Positions 1-4,848 of a stretch of 5,007 nucleotides of DNA are shown here, in pieces; position 1 is the stretch's first letter, and each line of letters starts with the position of its first letter. The stretch comes from Parvibaculum sp. (GTDB taxonomy: Bacteria; Pseudomonadota; Alphaproteobacteria; Parvibaculales; Parvibaculaceae). The position numbers were made by a program, and so were the translations under genes. The notes below the pieces were generated by a model that saw only the letters and a list, made by a program, of their open reading frames with translations, ran no database searches and was not told the origin of the DNA. The stretch is from contig JAGUWA010000337.1 in NCBI GenBank assembly GCA_020062605.1, forward strand, positions 1-5,007, read 5' to 3'.

Positions 1-780
1 GATCCCGCCCTGGTCGAGACCACGGCGGAAGGCCCCTTGCCGAAAATCGGCCGCGACGGACGCCGGCCCTCCGACGTCTATGCCCGCCCGGTGCCGCCGG
101 GCACGCAAGCGGACCGGCGCATTGCGCTCGTCGTGAGCGGCATGGGCATCAGCGAGAGCGCTACCGCGCATGCGATCGAGGTTCTGCCTCCGGAAGTCAC
201 CCTCTCCTTCGCGCCCTACGGCTCCAACCTTCAGGGCTGGATCGACCGCGCGCGCGACGCCGGACACGAAGTGCTGCTCGAACTGCCGATGGAACCGTTC
301 GGCTATCCGCAGAACGACCCCGGCCCGCATACGCTGCTGACGAGCGCCGGGGCGGCGGAAAACACCTCACGCCTCGAATGGCTGATGAGCCGCTTCACGG
401 GCTATGCGGGCGTCATGAACTATCAGGGTGCGCGTTTCACGACCTCGCCCGCCTCCCTGAAGCCCGTGCTCCAGACAATCGAGGCGCGCGGTCTTCTCTA
501 TGTCGACAATGGTTCCTCGGCGCGCAGCATCGCGCCCACGCTTGCCCGGGAGATCGGTCTTCCCATCGTACAGGCAAACCGCATCGTCGATCCGGTCCAG
601 AACCCGGAAATCATCGCAACATCGCTGGACATGTTGAAGGAGGCCTCGCAACAATCGGGCGCAGCCCTCGGCGTTGCCTCCGGTTTCCCCGTGACGGTCG
701 ACGCGCTTGCGCAATGGGCGGTCTCGCTCGAGAAACAGGGCTATGTGCTCGTGCCCGCGACGGCGCTGACGCGCGATTGA
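1..780 (+). CDS. Divergent polysaccharide deacetylase family protein (YibQ/DUF610 type), 5' end outside window
   Basis: The frame is open from base 1 to the TGA at 778-780, giving 259 visible residues. The true start lies left of the window; a TTG at 37 is only an internal codon. Family hallmarks are readable: an opening strand RIALVVSGMGIS (about residues 40-51), MEPFGYPQNDPGPHTLL (about 97-113), GVMNYQGARFT (about 137-147) and LLYVDNGSS (about 165-173). These match the divergent polysaccharide deacetylase (NodB-like barrel) family, thought to act on envelope glycans, though its substrate is not established. The aspartates (IDDLG) and histidine (NNHMGS) seen in E. coli YibQ-like members are replaced here by SGMG and NYQG. 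From recall, rhizobial homologues look alike, so this is probably lineage-typical, but it questions metal-dependent deacetylation. The missing N-terminus usually carries a membrane anchor. rppH follows after 7 nt, which suggests co-transcription. Family call is firm; function is uncertain. Confidence 0.9.
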   Translation, partial: DPALVETTAEGPLPKIGRDGRRPSDVYARPVPPGTQADRRIALVVSGMGISESATAHAIEVLPPEVTLSFAPYGSNLQGWIDRARDAGHEVLLELPMEPFGYPQNDPGPHTLLTSAGAAENTSRLEWLMSRFTGYAGVMNYQGARFTTSPASLKPVLQTIEARGLLYVDNGSSARSIAPTLAREIGLPIVQANRIVDPVQNPEIIATSLDMLKEASQQSGAALGVASGFPVTVDALAQWAVSLEKQGYVLVPATALTRD

Positions 781-787
781 CGGACGG

Positions 788-1312
788 ATGCCTAACCGCA
801 ATCAGGATGGAATTCAGGTGGACCCGGAAACGCTTCCCTACCGGCCTTGTGTCGGCATCATGCTCATCAACCGCGAGGGGCTCATCTGGGTCGGCAACCG
901 CATACAGGAAGTCGATACCGGAAGCGCCCTCACCTGGCAGATGCCGCAAGGCGGGATCGACGAAGGGGAAACCGCCGAGGAAGCGGCAATGCGCGAGTTG
1001 CTGGAAGAGACGGGCACGGCGAAGGCGCGGATCATCGGCGAGACATCGGACTGGCTCACTTACGATCTGCCGCCCCATCTCGTCGGTATCGCGCTCAAGG
1101 GCAAATATCGCGGGCAGAAGCAGAAATGGTTCGCCATGCGCTTTACCGGCGAGGACGGGGACATCGACATCGCCGCCGACGACCACCAGGAATTCAGCGA
1201 ATGGACCTGGGTGCCGGTCGAGGAACTTGTCGAGCTGATCGTGCCCTTCAAGCGAGGGGTCTATGAACGGATCGTCCTCGAACTAGGACCGCTTGCCGTT
1301 CCGGGCGAATGA
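788..1312 (+). CDS. rppH: RNA pyrophosphohydrolase (Nudix hydrolase)
   Basis: The protein has 174 residues, close to the usual RppH/NudH length. A complete Nudix box (G-x5-E-x7-R-E-U-x-E-E-x-G-U) spans residues 55-77: G55, E61, R69, E70, E73, E74 and G76. The N-terminal YRPCVGIMLINREGLIWVG and the WQMPQGGID lead-in are typical of RppH, as are WLTYDLP and GQKQKWF further on. The family removes pyrophosphate from 5'-triphosphorylated mRNA in the cytoplasm, which primes RNase E decay; orthologues in invasive alphaproteobacteria were named ialA. The ATG at 788 lies 7 nt after the deacetylase stop with only a weak purine-rich GGACGG before it. A GTG at 818 (residue 11) is preceded by AGGA at about 10 nt and would start at VDPETLPYRP, so the first ten residues are uncertain. 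The 3' end overlaps the convergent minus-strand gene by 30 nt. Confidence 0.95.
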   Translation: MPNRNQDGIQVDPETLPYRPCVGIMLINREGLIWVGNRIQEVDTGSALTWQMPQGGIDEGETAEEAAMRELLEETGTAKARIIGETSDWLTYDLPPHLVGIALKGKYRGQKQKWFAMRFTGEDGDIDIAADDHQEFSEWTWVPVEELVELIVPFKRGVYERIVLELGPLAVPGE

Positions 1313-2401
1313 ATTCCAGCTCCGCTGCCCGGCGCTCGTGCGCCACGCCGCGGCAATGCCGCCGAGCTTGCCTGCCAGCGGCTCTATCCGCGTGCGATAG
1401 GCGTATTCGGCATAGTCCCAACGTTCGCCTTTGCGCAATGCGAAGACGCGCCCGAGCTTCTCCTGCACTGTCCCGGTCAGCGAAGCGAGCCTGTCTATCT
1501 TTTCGCGCATCTCGACGGGGACCTGCGGCCGTACATCTGCAAGCGTCTTCAGCATGGCGGCGAACCGCGCATTGCTCGCCGCCTCGGGCAGCGTCGCATC
1601 GTTTCTCGCGCCCATGAAATCCGCGAGCCCGGCGCGCAGGTCGTCGAGATCGCCCCGAAACGTCGCGAAGGGCCCGACCGGCCCAACCACGTCGGGCGAG
1701 GATATGGCGAGCATCGCGTTCATGACCTCCGTACAGAGGGACTGCGCTTCGCTGAGCGCGGGCTTCACATCCTCGGTGTAGAGCTGAAGACCCGGATAGC
1801 GGTTGACCGTACCGACGATTGCAGCGACAGCGCGCTGCTCCGCCAGCAGCCGGTCGACAAGACGCTGCATCTCCACGAGCTCAACGAGTTTGCGACCATC
1901 CGTCCATGTCGACGACTGCCGCCCGAGCGCATCCGACGCCGCCTGCAACCGGGCCGAGGCCTGCAACCATTCGCGATGAAAGCCTTCGCCATCGGTAAGC
2001 AGATATCCGCGAAGAGCGACGAGGCTCGCCTCCTGCGCAGCCTCGAAATCGGCGAGAAGACTTCCGAAGTCCTGCACGTTCGTCGCGCCGGCTGGAAGAC
2101 CAAGCCCGGAAGCTTCGAGTGTCGCATTCTGGACCCGCGGCGTCGCCTCGCCGCCGGTCCCTCGCAACGCCGGCGACAAGACGGCATAGGCCACGCCCGA
2201 CCCCACGAGGAGCGCAAGCGCCGCCCAGCCGCGCGCGGGCAATCGCACGGCCGAAAAAACGGGCTTCCTGAAGTGAATTTTTTTACGGATTTTTCCGCCG
2301 CGCTTCGGTTCCGGACCTTGCGGGCTGTTGTTCGGCCCGGGAGGGAATCCGTAACGGGACCGCCAGTAAGTCTCCGCATCGCGCGTTGCTGAAAAAGGCA
2401 T
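1283..2401 (-). CDS. Single-pass membrane protein with CHASE3-like helical sensory domain, no output domain
   Basis: I do not recognise a named orthologue. The 372-residue product has a cytoplasmic N-terminus of about 57 residues, rich in Pro, Gly and basic residues (KRGGKIRKKIHFRK, about 34-46). One transmembrane segment follows (GWAALALLVGSGVAYAVL, about 58-76). The remaining roughly 295 residues are strongly helical and extracytoplasmic. Residues about 107-240 resemble a CHASE3 or four-helix-bundle sensor: an E-rich helix leads into ALRGYLLTDGEGFHREW (about 129-145), like the RGYLLTGD motif of CHASE3 domains. A second helical block with aromatic residues (RWDYAEYAYRTRIEPL) ends the protein. 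No HAMP, kinase, GGDEF or methyl-accepting domain is present, so it would have to act through a partner or structurally. The ATG at 2401 has AGGTG 5 nt upstream. An in-frame GTG at 2491 would add 30 unlikely residues and falls inside the palindrome. Existence is well supported; the domain call is inference from pattern. Confidence 0.8.
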   Translation of the reverse strand: MPFSATRDAETYWRSRYGFPPGPNNSPQGPEPKRGGKIRKKIHFRKPVFSAVRLPARGWAALALLVGSGVAYAVLSPALRGTGGEATPRVQNATLEASGLGLPAGATNVQDFGSLLADFEAAQEASLVALRGYLLTDGEGFHREWLQASARLQAASDALGRQSSTWTDGRKLVELVEMQRLVDRLLAEQRAVAAIVGTVNRYPGLQLYTEDVKPALSEAQSLCTEVMNAMLAISSPDVVGPVGPFATFRGDLDDLRAGLADFMGARNDATLPEAASNARFAAMLKTLADVRPQVPVEMREKIDRLASLTGTVQEKLGRVFALRKGERWDYAEYAYRTRIEPLAGKLGGIAAAWRTSAGQRSWNSFARNGKRS

Positions 2402-2479
2402 CACACACCTATTGGTGCCGCGCCCCGAACAGCGACCTCGGAAAATTCTACAGCCTAATCGCGAAGCGAGGGAAGCCTT

Positions 2480-2504
2480 CAATTGTGTCACATTGTGACA
2501 ATTG
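2480..2504. promoter_or_regulatory. Inverted repeat, probable regulator-binding operator
   Basis: A perfect 13-nt palindrome with a central T, GTCACA-T-TGTGAC, sits at 2487-2499. It extends outward to CAATT on the left and AATTG on the right, with two extra bases (GT at 2485-2486) on the left arm. The full arms are therefore CAATT(GT)GTCACA and TGTGACAATTG. It lies between two divergent genes and about 55 nt upstream of the inferred minus-strand transcription start, a typical place for an activator or dual operator. The half-site TGTGA recalls CRP/FNR-family half-sites, but the order (TCACA then TGTGA, 1 nt apart) is the reverse of a CRP site, so the regulator family is unknown. It has no T-tract, so a terminator role is unlikely. 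Confidence 0.55.
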
Positions 2505-2619
2505 GTTTCGCAGGCCGGATTCCGCTAGCCGCAAAGCCCTTTTGGTGCTTTGAATTGATTGCGGGGTACGCAGACGATGGAACCTTTTAATGGCGCCATC
2601 GAAGCCGGGGCTTGGGTCC

Positions 2620-2624
2620 GGAGG
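2620..2624 (+). promoter_or_regulatory. Shine-Dalgarno site deciding the start of the LytM-like gene
   Basis: GGAGG lies 5 nt before the ATG at 2630 and fixes that codon as the start. A longer in-frame reading from a TTG at 2612 would place this ribosome-binding site inside the coding sequence and is rejected. A nearer ATG at 2625 is in another frame and too close to the GGAGG. Confidence 0.8.
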
Positions 2625-2629
2625 ATGAA

Positions 2630-3391
2630 ATGTCCCTTACCCGCCGCACCTTCCAGGTCTTGACGCTCGCGCTGCTCATACTGGCCGTTCTCGACGAGGA
2701 TGCGCGCACCATGACGGGCGGCTTCCTGCGAAACGGTTATGTCTACATAGCTGGCGGAGCGAACACGCCGGTCCCGCTCGAACGCCCGCCCTTTCTCGGT
2801 CTCGCCGATCTCGACGATTGCCTGCGCGGTTCGGCGCGCATCGAGGGCGACGATGCCTATGCGGCCTTCTGCGCAGACCTCGCGACATTCACCGTGAGCG
2901 AGACCGATGCAGAAACGAAAAAAATGACGATGGCCCACACATCCGCCTCCACGGAACGCGCCCTTGTGGAGACGGTGGACTGCCTCGTCGATGCGCATGG
3001 TGTTCCCGCACGCAGAACCGACGGCATTTGGGTGCGATCGGCAAACGATACGGACAGCGAAAGCGGGACATGGAGCGGCAAACCGAGCCGCCTCGTATCC
3101 GTGCCGCCAGGCTGTCACGTGGAAAGCCCGGCGGACGGTAAGGTGCTCTATGCGGGCTTCTTCAAAGGCTATCTCGGCATTGTCATCATCGAGACAGCGA
3201 GAAAAGAGCGGATCACGGTTGCCGGCCTCGGCCGTGTCTCGGTCAGCCGGGACGACCAAATCGTTCACGGCGGCGAGATCGGCGAAACATCGGAAGAACT
3301 TGCACCGGCGCTCGCCGGACCAGCTCGAGGAAAAGAAGGCGCGGCGCTGCTCTATGTTGCGGATGGAAGCGCGGCGGCACCGGCGTCCTGA
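2630..3391 (+). CDS. Membrane-anchored protein with degenerate LytM/M23 (EnvC/NlpD-like) C-terminal domain
   Basis: The product has 253 residues. A basic MSLTRR is followed by one hydrophobic segment (FQVLTLALLILAVL, about 8-21) with no clear cleavage site, so it is probably an uncleaved anchor with the rest in the periplasm. The middle (about 30-160) is not recognised and contains Cys64, Cys81 and Cys118; Cys162 follows at the domain boundary, so up to two disulfides are possible. Residues about 164-245 read like the beta-rich LytM fold of EnvC/NlpD: VESPADGKVLYAGFF, GYLGIVII, ITVAGLGRVSVSRDDQIVHGGEIGE, then LLYVADGSAAAP. The catalytic M23 zinc ligands (HxxxD and HxH) are absent, as in degenerate LytM factors that activate amidases rather than cut peptidoglycan. 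EnvC normally has long coiled coils and is larger, so this is not a plain EnvC orthologue. It diverges from the CHASE3-like gene and abuts the ferritin-like gene tail to tail. Fold call is inference from sequence pattern. Confidence 0.82.
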   Translation: MSLTRRTFQVLTLALLILAVLDEDARTMTGGFLRNGYVYIAGGANTPVPLERPPFLGLADLDDCLRGSARIEGDDAYAAFCADLATFTVSETDAETKKMTMAHTSASTERALVETVDCLVDAHGVPARRTDGIWVRSANDTDSESGTWSGKPSRLVSVPPGCHVESPADGKVLYAGFFKGYLGIVIIETARKERITVAGLGRVSVSRDDQIVHGGEIGETSEELAPALAGPARGKEGAALLYVADGSAAAPAS

Positions 3392-4216
3392 TCAGATGGC
3401 TTCCCGCGCAAGTTGCCAGTTGCGAAACTGCCAGTAGCGCCAGGCCAGCGATGTAACGCCGCGCATGACGAGCCCGTGCGGCTTGAGCCCCGCCGCCTTG
3501 CCGACCATGGAGATCAGACGCTCGACATGCTGGCGGCGATAAAGGCCGAGCGCACGCTTCTCATAGGCCTTCGCGAAGGTCGCGCGCCTGTAGGGCACGC
3601 TGCCATCGACGGGGGTGTTCGCCGCGTAATAGGCACAGGCGAGTTCATCGTCATCCGCCTCCGACACGCGCCCGACCGCTACGCGGATGCGATCGAGGAT
3701 CGAGGGTGGCGTTTCGCCGAGATCGTTGAACTTGTCGTAGAAAAGCTTGTAGTGACGGAACTCGTCGGCCGCGATATTCGACGCGATCTGCTTCAGCACG
3801 GGTTCGTCCGTGGCGTCCTTTATGGCCGTGTAATAAGAGGAAGTGCCGCTCTCGACAACGCAGCGCGCGATAAGTTCGCCGCCGCGGCTGCCGCGCACGC
3901 TCTCGATGGCGTCGGTCGGAATGGCGTAGCCTTCGCGGAAGCGCCGGAAGGCCTCTTCGAAATTGAAACCCGGATCGGCAAGCTCCGCCCAGCGCGCGAG
4001 CGCCTGGCCGTGCTGGACCTCCTCGTCGCCCCATTGGTACACCGCTTCCTTGACGTCCGGCCGGTCCGAAAAGACGTTACAGAGATAGGTCACATAATCT
4101 GGCGCATTGAACTCCACCATCGCGGCCGCCTTCACGGCGCGCAGGATGTCGGGATCGACCTTCGACGCGTCGAAATCGCCCCATTTGATGTCGTCGAGTG
4201 TCCAGTGACGGCTCAT
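3392..4216 (-). CDS. Diiron ferritin-like domain protein, acyl-ACP desaturase-like motif layout
   Basis: This 274-residue soluble protein has no signal peptide or membrane segment. It shows the six-ligand carboxylate/histidine pattern of ferritin-like four-helix diiron proteins: E35 (MVEFNAPDY), E66 and H69 (DEEVQHG), E122 (CVVESGTSSYY), then E152 and H155 (ADEFRHYKLFY). The order E, ExxH, E, ExxH and the spacings of roughly 31, 56 and 30 residues resemble acyl-ACP desaturases and related oxygenases, but the protein is shorter and its substrate is unknown. An electron-donor partner is not encoded nearby. The C-terminal 75 residues are rich in Arg, Tyr and Trp and end in WRYWQFRNWQLAREAI, which may mediate partner or membrane-surface contact. 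The ATG at 4216 is preceded by GAGG and AGGG at 9 and 4 nt. The gene sits downstream of the atp operon terminator, so it is probably transcribed separately. An oxidative-stress or iron-related role is possible but unproven. Confidence 0.9.
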   Translation of the reverse strand: MSRHWTLDDIKWGDFDASKVDPDILRAVKAAAMVEFNAPDYVTYLCNVFSDRPDVKEAVYQWGDEEVQHGQALARWAELADPGFNFEEAFRRFREGYAIPTDAIESVRGSRGGELIARCVVESGTSSYYTAIKDATDEPVLKQIASNIAADEFRHYKLFYDKFNDLGETPPSILDRIRVAVGRVSEADDDELACAYYAANTPVDGSVPYRRATFAKAYEKRALGLYRRQHVERLISMVGKAAGLKPHGLVMRGVTSLAWRYWQFRNWQLAREAI

Positions 4217-4258
4217 CGAACCCTACCTCACTCCATGCCGGCCAGCCGGCCGCTCATC

Positions 4259-4268
4259 GTCATATGAC
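4259..4268. repeat. Short perfect palindrome GTCATATGAC at inferred transcription start
   Basis: The ten bases read the same on both strands. Its arms GTCA/TGAC are shared with the inner arms of the larger palindrome at 2487-2499. It is short enough to occur by chance, so an operator role is only a possibility. Confidence 0.3.
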
Positions 4269-4274
4269 AGCAGC

Positions 4275-4303
4275 AATATAGCCGCCACAGCTTTCCGGTT
4301 TAA
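4275..4303 (-). promoter_or_regulatory. Candidate promoter of the ferritin-like gene
   Basis: On the minus strand a good -10 hexamer, TATATT, is the complement of 4275-4280. At 17-nt spacing the -35 position reads TTAAAC (complement of 4298-4303), only a partial match. Transcription would begin near 4268 and leave a leader of about 50 nt. The 10-nt palindrome GTCATATGAC at 4259-4268 would lie at the start point. The placement, after the atp terminator and before the gene, supports it more than the -35 does. Confidence 0.35.
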
Positions 4304-4357
4304 GGGCCGGGACAAGGCCGATTGCCGCAGCCCCGCGCGGATGACAGTTCGTTCCGG

Positions 4358-4396
4358 AAACGAAAAGGCGGCCTCCGGAACCCGGAGTGCCGCCTT
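4358..4396 (-). terminator. Rho-independent terminator of the atp operon
   Basis: Read leftward from atpC, an outer arm AAGGCGGC pairs with GCCGCCTT (4389-4396 with 4365-4372). An inner arm CTCCGG pairs with CCGGAG (4382-4387 with 4373-4378). There is one bulged base at 4388 and a 3-nt loop at 4379-4381. The 14-bp GC-rich stem is followed on the minus strand by TTTTCGTTT. It begins 25 nt after the atpC stop. In the opposite direction the hairpin is not followed by a clean T-tract and no plus-strand gene reads into it, so it works for the minus strand only. Confidence 0.88.
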
Positions 4397-4421
4397 ATGC
4401 TAATTTATGGCCGGAAAAACC

Positions 4422-4820
4422 TTACAGCGCCTGACGAAGCTGCGTCAGGTAATCGAGCTTTTCCTGCGCAATCCGGCGCTTTTCGTCGGACTTTGCATCC
4501 GCCACATCTTCCTGCGCATTGGCGATTTCGCGCTCGAGCGCCGCCGAATCGAGCTCCGCGAGCGGAACCGTGTGCTCGGCAAGCACGGTGAGCCCGGCGG
4601 GCGTTACCTCGACGAAACCACCGCGCACGAAATAGCGCCGCTCGGGTTGCCCTTCCGCCTCGACGCCGATGACGCCGGGCCGAAGCGTCGACATGACCGG
4701 CGCATGGCCGCCCATGATGCCCATATCGCCATCCGCGCCCGGCACCGTCACCAGATCGACCTGCTCGGAGAGGAGCAGCCGCTCGGGCGATACGAGGTCG
4801 AAACTCAGCTTCTCAGCCAT
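4422..4820 (-). CDS. atpC: F1Fo ATP synthase epsilon subunit
   Basis: The 132-residue length is typical of bacterial epsilon. An N-terminal ten-strand beta-sandwich (about 1-85) opens with LSFDLVSPERLLLSEQVDLVTVPG and carries the family signature GDMGIMGGHAPVMSTLRPGVI (31-51) and YFVRGGFVEV (63-72). A C-terminal helical hairpin (about 87-132) is rich in Glu, Ala, Lys and Arg. The subunit sits in the central stalk of F1 on the cytoplasmic face and couples rotation to the catalytic beta subunits; its C-terminal helices can inhibit ATP hydrolysis. The ATG at 4820 has AAGGTG about 7 nt upstream. The atpD stop is 28 nt before this start, which is standard atp operon order, and the terminator follows directly. 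Nothing about the gene is unusual. Confidence 0.98.
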   Translation of the reverse strand: MAEKLSFDLVSPERLLLSEQVDLVTVPGADGDMGIMGGHAPVMSTLRPGVIGVEAEGQPERRYFVRGGFVEVTPAGLTVLAEHTVPLAELDSAALEREIANAQEDVADAKSDEKRRIAQEKLDYLTQLRQAL

Positions 4821-4848
4821 CCGCTTTCACCTTGTCCGGTCAGTCGCC

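Larger units (their letters stand above)
2402..2629. promoter_or_regulatory. Shared divergent intergenic/promoter region
   Basis: This 228-nt gap separates the starts of two divergent genes and must carry both promoters unless they are leaderless. It is visibly richer in A/T than the flanking coding DNA, notably around 2441-2458, 2480-2506 and 2541-2560. For the minus-strand gene a TAGAAT (complement of 2445-2450) is a plausible -10, with a poor TTCCCT -35 at 18-nt spacing. That would put transcription start near 2438. For the plus-strand gene no convincing -35/-10 pair was found; TTGAAT at 2550-2555 with GACGAT 17 nt later is the best and is weak. Confidence 0.45.

Noticed and set aside
378..1238. 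Plus-strand open frame of 286 codons spanning the deacetylase-rppH junction
   Set aside because: It is an Arg/Ser/Pro-rich alternate frame over two well-supported genes, and it crosses their boundary.
2279..2285. Run of seven A on the coding strand of the CHASE3-like gene as a possible slippage or frameshift site
   Set aside because: The run encodes Lys-Lys in a basic tail, the phase does not make a standard X-XXY-YYZ heptamer, and the downstream frame continues normally without needing a shift.
2402..2491. N-terminal extension of the CHASE3-like protein from a GTG at 2491
   Set aside because: The extra 30 residues are Cys/Arg-rich and unlike a signal sequence, the GTG lies inside the palindrome, and the ATG at 2401 has a good AGGTG site.
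2579..2603. GGAAC at 2579-2583 as the -35 of an EcfG-type general stress promoter
   Set aside because: At the required spacing the -10 reads CGAA rather than CGTT, so only half of the consensus is present.
2525..3268. Long minus-strand open frame of 247 codons opposite the LytM-like gene
   Set aside because: Its product is Cys/His/Arg-rich with no recognisable domain. The opposite frame has a GGAGG site, a hydrophobic anchor and a LytM-like pattern, so this is a shadow frame of high-GC DNA.
3411..3434. Direct repeat TGCCAGT x2 near the 3' end of the ferritin-like gene
   Set aside because: It reflects the two Trp-Gln codon pairs in the protein tail (YWQF and NWQL) and is too short to suggest a separate element.
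4236..4252. GCCGGC-rich repeated stretch upstream of the ferritin-like gene
   Set aside because: It consists of two short self-complementary GCCGGC units in high-GC DNA. No T-tract or larger structure supports a terminator or operator.
3413..4267. Plus-strand open frame of 284 codons opposite the ferritin-like gene
   Set aside because: The opposite strand encodes a clear diiron protein with all ligands. This frame has no recognisable motif and runs on through the promoter region.
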